Numbered from the stretch's first letter, positions 1-5,967 are shown. The stretch: 6,872 bases of DNA from Gammaproteobacteria bacterium (GCA_029881775.1 JAOULY010000096.1:1-6872); one strand, 5' to 3'. Made by a program: numbers and translations. Notes: generated by a model not told the origin, from the sequence alone.

Positions 1-81
1 CAGTCATCCGGTGACCAGGAGCAGGAATCCGAACAATCCTCGGGGGAGCAGGAACAGGAGTCCGAGCAGTCATCCGGAGAG
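1..81 (+). repeat. 33-bp in-frame tandem repeat (2.4 visible copies)
   Basis: Bases 1-33, 34-66 and the partial copy 67-81 each encode QSSG(D/E)Q..., with a period of 33 bp (11 residues). The copies differ mainly at synonymous sites (tcatcc/tcctcg, gagcaggaa/gagcaggaacag). The array probably extends upstream of the window. It lies in the acidic linker of the VWA/TPR protein. Confidence 0.8.
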
Positions 82-609
82 CAGCAAGCCAATGACGGCG
101 AAGAAAATGCGGAACAAGCGGAAAATTCGTCTGAATCCAATGAAGATCAGCAAGATGAAGGCGATTTGGACAAGCAGACCGAGGGAAATGATGCTAATCT
201 GGGCATAGAAATAACTGATCAGGGCTCTGATTCACCGGACGCGGACGATGCTGGTGGAGGAGCAAAAGATAAAGAGCAGCAGGCAGCGGGTGCTGCAGAT
301 GACCGGTCAGCCGGTCCGGGCGGCCCGCCCGAGGAGATTTCAGAGGCAGAGACAGCCGCCAGTCAGGCCGTGGATCGTTTCGACCAGATGGAAGCCGGAC
401 AGGGACTGGCGGAACAGGGAACACAACAGGGCGGCGTGCCGGACAAGGACGGCATCCCGGGAACCGGTGTATCCATGATGGTAATGGAACAGTGGCTTGA
501 ACAGATCGAGGGTGATCCGGCTGCCCTGTTACTCAACCAGTTCAGGATAGAAGAACAACAGGAGTTGCAGCGCATTGGCCGCCAACTGCTGGAAACGCGG
601 CCATGGTAA
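1..609 (+). CDS. C-terminal part of a VWA/TPR protein of the BatB/BatC type (5' end outside window)
   Basis: The frame is open from base 1 to TAA at 607-609, so about 202 C-terminal residues are visible and the start lies upstream. The first half is a very acidic, Gln/Ser/Glu/Asp-rich linker that opens with an 11-residue tandem repeat (QSSGEQEQESE). The second half ends in a conserved block: MEQWLEQIEGDPAALL at about residues 160-175, then NQF and a tail ending RPW. This linker plus MEQWL..I..DP..LL tail is how gammaproteobacterial BatB/BatC-type proteins (VWA domain, membrane segments, TPR, acidic linker) end. The VWA and TPR domains themselves are not in the window, so the call rests on the tail and on the BatD-like gene 69 nt downstream. 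The family is linked to aerotolerance and MoxR-ATPase-assisted assembly of envelope proteins; its exact role is unsettled. An internal ATG at 166 is not a credible start because the open frame and repeats continue upstream. Confidence 0.75.
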   Translation, partial: QSSGDQEQESEQSSGEQEQESEQSSGEQQANDGEENAEQAENSSESNEDQQDEGDLDKQTEGNDANLGIEITDQGSDSPDADDAGGGAKDKEQQAAGAADDRSAGPGGPPEEISEAETAASQAVDRFDQMEAGQGLAEQGTQQGGVPDKDGIPGTGVSMMVMEQWLEQIEGDPAALLLNQFRIEEQQELQRIGRQLLETRPW

Positions 610-615
610 GTCCGG

Positions 616-635
616 GGTCAATTCCCGGTTTGACC
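616..635 (+). other. Small hairpin between the VWA/TPR gene and batD
   Basis: GGTCAA (616-621) and TTGACC (630-635) form a perfect 6-bp stem around an 8-nt loop in the 69-nt intergenic gap. No T-tract follows, so this is not an intrinsic terminator. It may be an mRNA processing or stability element, or chance. Confidence 0.3.
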
Positions 636-663
636 AGCAGCCTGCAGGTGTATTCGGAAAGAC

Positions 664-669
664 AAGGAG
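664..669 (+). promoter_or_regulatory. Shine-Dalgarno that fixes the TTG start of batD
   Basis: AAGGAG lies 9 nt upstream of TTG at 679. There is no in-frame ATG or GTG between the upstream in-frame TGA (631-633) and this TTG. The TTG is followed directly by a signal peptide, so it is the best start. Confidence 0.75.
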
Positions 670-678
670 CACTTTCGT

Positions 679-2343
679 TTGAGTCGATTCAACATTTCAC
701 GCCTGTGCGTCATTTGCATTCTGGCAAACTTTATATCCACACCGGTACATGCCTTCGGTTTTTCCGCAGGTAACAGCAAGCAACCTGCCAAAGACAACCG
801 CGTAACAACCAATCGCCCCTGGGGAAATATCGAGGGCAGCAGGCCTGCACCGCAGTATCAGGCACCCCCGCCGCCACCGAATAATTTCTATCCGGGTTCT
901 GCCCCCGGCTGGTACACAGCACAGCCTCCTGCAGTCAGCGCAACGACCGGCCCGCCAGTGGTTGAGGTTGATATAGCCGGGTCGGTATTTTATGAGCAGC
1001 AAAATATAGTCTACACGGTGCGCGTGGTCAGCGACGGCAACCTCAAGTCACTGACACCCGGGTTACCGCGTATCGAGGGCGCCGTGCTGGAACAGGTGAA
1101 TGGCCCGGTTGCCACTACACGCAGGAACAGCAGTGACAAGCGGCAGATCGTCAACACGTACGTCTACCGGTTAATGCCGCTACGGTCCGGCGAGATCATA
1201 ATCCCGGCGATCAGCTTTGCCGGCACACACGCGGACAGCAGTCCAGCGAACAGGGGGCCGGGCACCCCGGCCGCAACAGCCGACAACAGCTTTAACATTG
1301 CAGCCGATGCGCCGCGGACATTACAGGTCCGGCCGGCCGATCCCGCCGTCACCCCCTGGCTGCCGCTGCACGATCTGAAGCTGTACACAAACCTGCAACA
1401 GAATAAACCCGTCAAGGCCGGTGAACCCGTCATCCTGACAGTGGAGCTGAAAGCGAAAGGCGCACTGGGCAAACAACTTCCATCACTGGCACAATATCTC
1501 GACAGCAGGCACTACAGGATCTACCGGGATATCACTTCCACCACAAACGGTCTGTCAGCAAATGGCAGATACCTGACCGGAACCCGCAAGGAAACCTACA
1601 CCATTATTCCGCTTGTGGGTGGCTGGGTACGCCTCCCCGAGGTGACGCTGGCATGGTGGGATGTCGATTCAGAGTCTGCCAGGCAAGCCGGAGTGCCATA
1701 CAGTCGTGGCGAGACAGCAGCAGGCGCAGGACTGAAAGCCAGGCAAACTCCCGATGAGCATTCCGTGTCCCCGGTTTTTTTCTGGGCGCCGATGATTATT
1801 GCACTGTCCCTGATTGCCGGCTTCTGGCTGGGCGTATGGCCCCGCACCCGCTCGTTACTGGTATCCGCCACTGCCTGGTTGTCAGTACGCGGACAACACG
1901 CCCGGCAACGCGCACATGACATCGGCGCCACGCTGGCTCCGGCCAATCTTCTGCGGCGCCTGAAAATGGGCCTTGCCCTGCTGATGCCAAAGTCAGTCAA
2001 ACTCTGGATGTGCACGCGCTGCCTGCACGCCGAGAACAACCCGCAAGCCTGGTGCACACAGTTCAAGAGTCGTGTTTGTCAGCACCTCGACATAAGCGCT
2101 CACTCGCCGCTCTCTGTTGTTACCGAGAAGCTTATCGCGGCCAGTCCACAGGCAGAACCGGGCAGGCTACGCGCCCTGGCCAATTCACTGGACGGTGCTA
2201 TCTACGGCGGCAATTCACTGGATTTCCCGGCCTGGAAGCAGGAACTCGTACAGCAAATGCACCCTCGCCTGCTGTTCTGGCGTAAATCGAAAACCCGGCA
2301 CACGAGGAACACTCTGCCGGCGCTGAATCCGCATATAGTCTAA
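679..2343 (+). CDS. batD: BatD-like membrane protein (Bat operon / oxygen-tolerance family), divergent
   Basis: 554 residues from a TTG start. Residues 1-25 form a Sec signal peptide (basic n-region, hydrophobic LCVICILANF, cleavage after VHA). Residues 40-90 are Pro-rich, including PPPPP at about 63-67. Two beta-rich, Ig-like regions follow (about 94-220 and 230-335), the second opening with the typical lead-in KPVKAGEPVILTVEL. One transmembrane helix lies at about 367-387. The cytoplasmic C-terminal domain (about 388-554) ends with LDGAIYGG...FPAWKQEL, matching the BatD tail pattern LD..LYG...W...L. The family is a large periplasmic domain anchored in the inner membrane, encoded with MoxR and VWA Bat proteins; its biochemical role is not established. 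It sits 69 nt after the VWA/TPR gene on the same strand, so co-transcription is likely. Odd points are the TTG start, the long Pro-rich N-terminal extension and low similarity to textbook BatD, so a BatD-like paralogue is possible. Confidence 0.7.
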   Translation: MSRFNISRLCVICILANFISTPVHAFGFSAGNSKQPAKDNRVTTNRPWGNIEGSRPAPQYQAPPPPPNNFYPGSAPGWYTAQPPAVSATTGPPVVEVDIAGSVFYEQQNIVYTVRVVSDGNLKSLTPGLPRIEGAVLEQVNGPVATTRRNSSDKRQIVNTYVYRLMPLRSGEIIIPAISFAGTHADSSPANRGPGTPAATADNSFNIAADAPRTLQVRPADPAVTPWLPLHDLKLYTNLQQNKPVKAGEPVILTVELKAKGALGKQLPSLAQYLDSRHYRIYRDITSTTNGLSANGRYLTGTRKETYTIIPLVGGWVRLPEVTLAWWDVDSESARQAGVPYSRGETAAGAGLKARQTPDEHSVSPVFFWAPMIIALSLIAGFWLGVWPRTRSLLVSATAWLSVRGQHARQRAHDIGATLAPANLLRRLKMGLALLMPKSVKLWMCTRCLHAENNPQAWCTQFKSRVCQHLDISAHSPLSVVTEKLIAASPQAEPGRLRALANSLDGAIYGGNSLDFPAWKQELVQQMHPRLLFWRKSKTRHTRNTLPALNPHIV

Positions 2344-2359
2344 CGACCTTTCGTGTTCC

Positions 2360-2385
2360 CCTGGTTAATGGTCCGTTAAACCGGG
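2360..2385 (+). terminator. Weak hairpin just after batD, doubtful terminator
   Basis: CCTGGTTAA (2360-2368) pairs with TTAAACCGGG (2376-2385), with one G-T pair, one bulged A and a 7-nt loop. It lies 17 nt after the stop, but no T-run follows. It could support Rho-dependent ending or 3'-end protection rather than intrinsic termination. Confidence 0.3.
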
Positions 2386-2443
2386 AGAAGTTCAGCGGGA
2401 TAACTGTTTATTCCCTTCATCCCCTTTGATTAATACACACTAC

Positions 2444-2480
2444 CTCGATTCCGGCCTGCGCCAGGATGACAGTTATCGAG
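2444..2480. repeat. Extragenic palindrome, CCGGCCTGCGCCAGGATGAC type
   Basis: An outer CTCGAT (2444-2449) pairs with ATCGAG (2475-2480). Inside, TTCCGGC and GCCAGGA form a stem around CTGC with one mismatch. The core (ATTCCGGCCTGCGCCAGGATGAC) resembles a palindrome that I recall as common between genes in proteobacteria. Only one copy is in the window. Confidence 0.5.
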
Positions 2481-2503
2481 TCGAAACCGCAAAGTCAGCA
2501 GAT

Positions 2504-2543
2504 GTAGGGTGCGCCGTGCGCACCGGGGAAAACTTACAGCAAC
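2504..2543 (+). repeat. Half copy of the GTAGGGTGCGCC palindromic repeat
   Basis: About 40 bp (GTAGGGTGCGCCGTGCGCACC followed by GGGGA and ACTTACAGCAAC) repeat almost exactly the left arm and loop of the long inverted repeat at 2653-2694; the differences are about three substitutions or indels. It carries its own small hairpin GGTGCGC-CGT-GCGCACC (2508-2524). The expected right arm is missing: the GTAGCCCGG palindrome begins exactly where that arm should follow. Confidence 0.8.
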
Positions 2544-2612
2544 GTAGCCCGGATGAAGTGAAACGTAATCCGGGAGCCCCCCCCGGATTCCACTGCGTTG
2601 CATCCGGGCTAC
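2543..2612. repeat. GTAGCCCGGATG-type extragenic palindrome
   Basis: CGTAGCCCGGATG (2543-2555) pairs perfectly with CATCCGGGCTACG at the right end (to 2612). An inner AATCCGGG (2567-2574) pairs with CCCGGATT (about 2582-2589). The segments in between are partly mismatched and the loop is short and C-rich. This is a complete, REP/MITE-like palindrome of about 70 bp with no coding capacity. The type is familiar to me from gammaproteobacterial intergenic regions. Confidence 0.75.
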
Positions 2613-2622
2613 GGCCTTAATC

Positions 2623-2747
2623 CGGCCAACTCCCGTCATTCAGGGAAACATCGTAGGGTGCGCCGTGCGCACCGGGGATACTTGCAGCAGCGACTGGTGC
2701 GCACGGCGCACGCTACGATGTTTCTTTTTAATGACGGGAGCTGGCCG
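2623..2747. repeat. Long inverted repeat, ~51-nt arms, GTAGGGTGCGCC type
   Basis: The left arm (2623-2673) and right arm (2696-2747) are near-perfect inverted copies with a 22-nt loop. Arms run from CGGCCAACTCCCGTCATT through GAAACATCGTAG to GGTGCGCCGTGCGCACC. Mismatches are confined to a few positions around 2641-2645/2725-2730 and single bases elsewhere. Each CGTGCGCACC core also contains its own small palindrome. The right arm contains TTTCTTTTT (2721-2729) just after a GC-rich stem, so the transcript could act as a terminator or 3'-end stabiliser for the batD operon. The unusual extension of homology beyond the GTAGGGTGCGCC core suggests an inverted duplication or a MITE-like element. Confidence 0.8.
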
Positions 2748-2749
2748 AA

Positions 2750-3018
2750 ATGCACATTCCCCGAAGGCATCAGTGACAAGCACCGCACGTTGATGACCGG
2801 CATCATGCACGACATGGCGCTGGAAATCGCATGGCAGCCGTCTCTGCAGACACCTTTGATGTGATATCACGCTGGACGGGCTGTTCCAGGCAGATAAACT
2901 ATTCATGACTAACAGCTGGTTGGCATCAGGCCGGTCGTTGCTAGCGACAGTAAGCGTTATCCGCGGAATGCCGTCACGACCGGGTTACAATACAGGCTGC
3001 AGCAACATGACGAGGTCT
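2750..3018 (+). pseudogene. pabC: Probable decayed C-terminal part of aminodeoxychorismate lyase
   Basis: No single frame is intact, but three consecutive pieces read as the C-terminal part of PabC, the PLP enzyme (fold type IV) that makes 4-aminobenzoate for folate. Piece one (2793-2831) gives TGIMHDMALEIA, like the GIMR..VLE.A helix of the family. Piece two, in another frame (2863-2916), gives DITLDGLFQADKLFMTNS, very like the family's DITLDEL.QADEVFLTNS. Piece three, in a third frame (2916-3018), gives LVGIRPVVASDSKRYP then TTGLQYRLQQ, like GIWPV......WP...T..LQ. Frame changes are therefore needed near 2862 and near 2914. The N-terminal two thirds, with the PLP lysine, are absent; upstream lie palindromic repeats and batD. 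Sequencing errors could explain the frameshifts but not the missing N-terminus. The identification is from remembered family motifs only. Confidence 0.55.
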
Positions 3019-3359
3019 GCCAGTATGGCCGGAGAACAAACAACCGCACCGCCTGCACGACTTCCTGGACGGCTGCTGATGCCGGCCGTGGTGGCGGGCC
3101 GGTTCGCGGCGGCCTGGTTGCATGTGTCCTGCCAGCGATTGCTTGCAATACCTGTCAGCCTGGCAGGCCCCGGGGGAGCACGGTCCTGGCGCGTAACGGA
3201 CACGAGAGTCAACAACCCTGGGGCCACTTCCTGGCCGACTCCTGCCATTTCCCGCACGACACCAGCGATGCAGAGTTACTGCAGCGTGCCTGTGACACCG
3301 TGCAGACGGTCCTGCACAAGATCTTGCATGATCAGTGTAATCTGGCTGACCAACCATGA
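3019..3359 (+). pseudogene. Unrecognised, possibly frameshifted small ORF ending in the kinase start
   Basis: I do not recognise this region. From about 3195 to TGA at 3357-3359 one frame reads as protein-like, acidic and helix-forming (WGHFLADSCHFPHD at 3219-3260, then AELLQRACDTVQTVLHKILH). That frame has no ATG, GTG or TTG upstream until 3300, although it stays open back to 2913. Another frame, with ATG at 3007 or 3025, looks more coding-like over 3070-3160 (LLMPAVVAGRFAAAWLHV). A frameshift near the C4G5 run at 3168-3175 would join the two. The final TGA overlaps the kinase ATG (ATGA, 3356-3359). The kinase has no Shine-Dalgarno, which favours translation of this frame into the overlap. 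Alternatives are remnants of a second dead gene or fortuitous open frames in GC-rich DNA. Confidence 0.3.
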
Positions 3360-5149
3360 GGCCTGACGGTAAGCTTGTCATTATCCTGCTCTGGCTAACG
3401 GCCAGCTCACCGTTATCGGGCGGGACTGCGGGACGCGAGATTACGGTTGGTGTCCTGGCGCATCGGGGGGCCGATACCACGATGGAAATGTGGACACCAA
3501 CAATAGAATACCTGGCCGAACAGATTTCCGGGCACGAGTTCAGGCTGTTGCCACTTGATCTCCACGGGATGCGGGCTGCACTGGAACACAATGAACTCGA
3601 CCTCATCCTGACCAATCCCGGCAACTATGTGGAACTGGAGGCCGGTTATGGCATCACCCGTATTGCGACACTCAAGAATCAGAACCATGGGCGACCCTCC
3701 AAGACCTTTGGCGCGGTGATTCTCACGCGCACCGGGCGGGACGATATTCGTGTTCTTGCCGACCTGCGCGGCAAGACTTTTGCGGCGGTTGCCGAGGATG
3801 CCTTCGGCGGCTTCCAGATGGCCTGGCGAGAACTCGTGGATGCCGGTATAGATCCGTTCAACGACTTCAGCACACTCCACTTCGTGGGATTTCCGCAGGA
3901 CAATATTGTCTTCGACGTGCGGGACGGGAAAATGGATGCAGGTACGGTAAGGACCGGCATCCTGGAAGGATTGGCGGAGCAAGGGATCATCAATCTGGCG
4001 GACTTCCGTATTCTCAACCGGCAGGTCGATAATGAATTTCCCTTCCTGCGCAGCACCCGCCTGTACCCGGAGTGGGCGTTCGCCAAGGGACGATCGATGC
4101 CGGATGCACTGGCCAGCAAGGTGGCCATAGCCTTGTTGCAAATGCCGGATGATCACCCGGCCAGCCGGGCCGGGAACTATGCCGGCTGGACCGTACCCCT
4201 CAGCTACCAGCCGGTACACGATCTGTTCAGGCAGCTGAAAACCGGCCCCTATGCCAAGACCACACGCATTACACTACTGGATGTAATCAGGCACTACTGG
4301 CACTGGTTTGCACTGATGCTGTTGCTGATTTTATTCAGTATGTTTTTCAATATTTTCGTCAAGCGCCAGGTCAATCGGCGTACTGCCGAACTTACAAAAG
4401 AGGTTGCTGAACGCAAGCGCGCTGAAGAGGAAAGCAGGAAACTACTCAGTGAGAACCGCTTCCTGATCCAGAAGTCACTTGCAGTACAGGAAGGTGAGCG
4501 TCGTCACCTTGCACGTGAACTGCATGATGAACTCGGGCAATGCATCACGGCCATCCAGGCTGATGCGAAAATCATCAGTCAATGTGCACCGGACTGTGAA
4601 CCGCATGTGTTGACCAGTGCAAATGCGATTCAGGAGGTGGCTTCGCGAATCTACGAGGTCGTGCATTCCATGATGCAACGCTTGCGGCCCGGCATGCTGG
4701 ACGACCTGGGACTTGTCGATACCCTGAAGGAGGAGATCGATGCATGGCGCGACCGGCACCCGGATACGCTGTGTCAACTGACAATCAGCGGCGACCCGTC
4801 GAACCTCGGTGACGAGGCCAACATTACCCTTTACCGCATTACGCAGGAATGCCTCACGAATATCGCCAAGTATGCACGGGCACAACATGTCACAATCGAG
4901 CTTGGCATCATTGAGAATCAACCAGAAAGCGTAACGGGTAGCATGGACAAGGCCTGGATTCGCATGGTCATTCAGGACGACGGTACCGGCATGGATATGA
5001 AATCACACGGGTCTGGCCTGGGTTTGATCGGCATGCGCGAACGTGTAGAAGGCCTCTATGGTCGCTTTTCTGTTGTCTCGGAAATCGGCGGGGGTACAAC
5101 GATATCGGTTTACCTGCCCTTGACGCCAGCTGAACCAGCTACATCATAA
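3356..5149 (+). CDS. Sensor histidine kinase with PhnD/TtrS-like periplasmic sensor domain and NarX-type transmitter
   Basis: 597 residues. Residues 1-25 are a signal peptide. Residues 28-300 form a periplasmic binding domain of the PhnD/TtrS type (VGVLAHRGAD at 31-40, LILTNPGNY at 83-91, GFPQDNIV at 178-185, DAGTVRTGILE at 194-204, STRLYPEW at 233-240). A transmembrane helix spans 314-335 and a charged coiled coil about 340-375. The HisKA_3 dimerisation domain has the motif ARELHDELGQ, with H390 as predicted phosphate acceptor. The HATPase domain shows the N-box QECLTNIAKYA (N502), G1 box DDGTGMD (541-547) and G2 box GSGLGLIGM (552-560). It should autophosphorylate on ligand binding and pass phosphate to the regulator 4 nt downstream. 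TtrS senses tetrathionate with this kind of domain; the ligand here is unknown. An in-frame TGA at 3347 and the signal peptide fix the ATG at 3356. No ribosome-binding site is visible, so translational coupling is likely. Confidence 0.9.
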   Translation: MRPDGKLVIILLWLTASSPLSGGTAGREITVGVLAHRGADTTMEMWTPTIEYLAEQISGHEFRLLPLDLHGMRAALEHNELDLILTNPGNYVELEAGYGITRIATLKNQNHGRPSKTFGAVILTRTGRDDIRVLADLRGKTFAAVAEDAFGGFQMAWRELVDAGIDPFNDFSTLHFVGFPQDNIVFDVRDGKMDAGTVRTGILEGLAEQGIINLADFRILNRQVDNEFPFLRSTRLYPEWAFAKGRSMPDALASKVAIALLQMPDDHPASRAGNYAGWTVPLSYQPVHDLFRQLKTGPYAKTTRITLLDVIRHYWHWFALMLLLILFSMFFNIFVKRQVNRRTAELTKEVAERKRAEEESRKLLSENRFLIQKSLAVQEGERRHLARELHDELGQCITAIQADAKIISQCAPDCEPHVLTSANAIQEVASRIYEVVHSMMQRLRPGMLDDLGLVDTLKEEIDAWRDRHPDTLCQLTISGDPSNLGDEANITLYRITQECLTNIAKYARAQHVTIELGIIENQPESVTGSMDKAWIRMVIQDDGTGMDMKSHGSGLGLIGMRERVEGLYGRFSVVSEIGGGTTISVYLPLTPAEPATS

Positions 5150-5153
5150 TCAT

Positions 5154-5792
5154 ATGGACCCGATCAGAATACTGCTCTCCGATGACCACGAGGTGGTGCG
5201 TGCCGGCTACCGGCGACTGCTCGAGAGGACACCCAATATTGAAGTAATTGCCGGCGCCGAGAGTGGTGAGGAAGCCTACACCCACTATTGCAGACTGCAA
5301 CCGGATGTGGTTGTTATGGACCTGACCATGCCGGGAATAGGCGGTTTAGAGGCAAGTCGCCGCATACTTGCACATGACAATAACGCAAAGATACTGGTGT
5401 TCAGCGTGCATGAAAACGAGGTCATGCTAAACCGGGCGCTGGATCTGGGCATACTTGGCTATATCTCCAAGCGCAGCGCCTCCCAGGTGATGATCGAGGC
5501 AGTCTACAAGGTTGCGGCCGGCGAGGTGTACATCGGGCAGGAGATGATGCCCTGTCTGGTAAAACGCAAGACATCGTCAGAAAGTGCGACCGTCTCCGGC
5601 CTGACGCCACGCGAATTCGAGGTGTTCCGCCTGCTGGCAGACAGCAAGTCGGTCAATGATATTGCAACACTTCTCAATCTCAGTCCCAAGACCGTGGGCC
5701 ATCACATGACCCATATCAAGAGCAAGCTTGGCATCTCCAACATCGCCGGCATTACCCGCCTGGCTATCAGGCTGGGCATAATTACTCCCTGA
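5154..5792 (+). CDS. NarL/FixJ-family response regulator (receiver + LuxR-type HTH)
   Basis: 212 residues, the normal length for the family. The receiver domain (about 3-120) has acidic residues D10/D11, phospho-acceptor D56 in VVVMDLTMPG, S84 in LVFSVHE and K106 in YISKRSA. The LuxR-type helix-turn-helix domain (about 147-210) has LTPREFEVFRLLA and the recognition helix region LSPKTVGHHMTHIKSKLG. All residues needed for phosphorylation and DNA binding appear present. The gene starts 4 nt after the kinase stop and has no clear Shine-Dalgarno, so it is probably translated by coupling from the kinase. It is the expected partner of that kinase. NarL-type regulators bind short inverted repeats as dimers; the perfect palindrome at 5916-5934 upstream of the next gene is the obvious candidate target (inference). 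Confidence 0.92.
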   Translation: MDPIRILLSDDHEVVRAGYRRLLERTPNIEVIAGAESGEEAYTHYCRLQPDVVVMDLTMPGIGGLEASRRILAHDNNAKILVFSVHENEVMLNRALDLGILGYISKRSASQVMIEAVYKVAAGEVYIGQEMMPCLVKRKTSSESATVSGLTPREFEVFRLLADSKSVNDIATLLNLSPKTVGHHMTHIKSKLGISNIAGITRLAIRLGIITP

Positions 5793-5810
5793 GTCATCCC
5801 CACAGACTCA
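5790..5810 (+). terminator. Small hairpin at the regulator stop codon, doubtful terminator
   Basis: TGAGTC (5790-5795, including the stop codon) pairs perfectly with GACTCA (5805-5810) around a 9-nt loop. The following sequence, CTGTAATCTTACGG, is only weakly T-rich. It could mark the 3' end of the two-component operon but is not a convincing intrinsic terminator. Confidence 0.3.
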
Positions 5811-5869
5811 CTGTAATCTTACGGTCATGCGTTAACAGACAGCCAGATACGGGAATTGCACGATTCAGA

Positions 5870-5893
5870 AAGTAAGGTTTTAATAATTTACTT
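5870..5893. promoter_or_regulatory. AAGTAA-N12-TTACTT inverted repeat, possible upstream regulatory site
   Basis: AAGTAA (5870-5875) and TTACTT (5888-5893) are perfect inverted halves in an AT-rich stretch, centred about 84 bp upstream of the proposed transcription start. It could be a second protein site or a UP-like AT-rich segment. The signal is short and may be chance. Confidence 0.25.
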
Positions 5894-5915
5894 AACAAGC
5901 TATCTGCTCATTGGA

Positions 5916-5934
5916 AATAGGGATTCTCCCTATT
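5916..5934. promoter_or_regulatory. Perfect palindrome AATAGGGA-TTC-TCCCTATT, candidate regulator operator
   Basis: The two 8-bp halves are exact inverted copies with a 3-bp spacer, centred at 5925. The proposed -10 box (5954-5959) predicts a start near 5966, putting the palindrome at about -41 and over a poor -35 box. That is the usual place for a class II activator dimer. The regulator encoded just upstream is of the NarL type, which binds inverted repeats of similar size. No other copy of the half-site was noticed in the window. Binding by this regulator is inference. Confidence 0.6.
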
Positions 5935-5953
5935 CGGCAAGCAATCCACTTTA

Positions 5954-5959
5954 TATAAG
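5954..5959 (+). promoter_or_regulatory. Candidate -10 box of the metallophosphoesterase promoter
   Basis: TATAAG matches five of six bases of the sigma-70 -10 consensus and lies in TTTATATAAGC. At 17 bp spacing the -35 position reads TATTCG (5931-5936), a poor match, as expected for an activator-dependent promoter. The predicted start is near A5966, giving a leader of about 130 nt. Confidence 0.5.
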
Positions 5960-5967
5960 CTGGTGAT

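Noticed and set aside
166..609. Independent small gene starting at ATG 166
   Set aside because: The same frame is open back to base 1 with repeats in phase, so this is the tail of a larger protein.
1596..2066. 156-codon minus-strand open frame inside batD
   Set aside because: Antisense to a clearly coding region with a TM helix and family tail; composition is shadow-like and no start signal was seen.
2504..2747. CRISPR array from repeated GTAGGGTGCGCC units
   Set aside because: Only two direct copies, no regular spacers, and the units are parts of inverted repeats; no cas genes nearby.
2598..2864. 88-codon plus-strand ORF across the repeats
   Set aside because: Its first half translates palindromic repeat sequence; only the last part is meaningful, and that is better explained as a PabC remnant.
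2861..2870. GTGATATCAC palindrome as a CRP-like or operator site
   Set aside because: Ten bases only, half-site spacing does not fit TGTGA-N6-TCACA, and it overlaps the pabC remnant.
2974..3624. 216-codon open frame on the minus strand
   Set aside because: It runs antisense into the start of the well-supported kinase, and its Arg/Ser/Pro/Cys-rich product looks like a shadow of GC-rich coding DNA.
3413..4219. 268-codon minus-strand open frame inside the kinase
   Set aside because: Fully antisense to the conserved PhnD-like domain; no recognisable motif.
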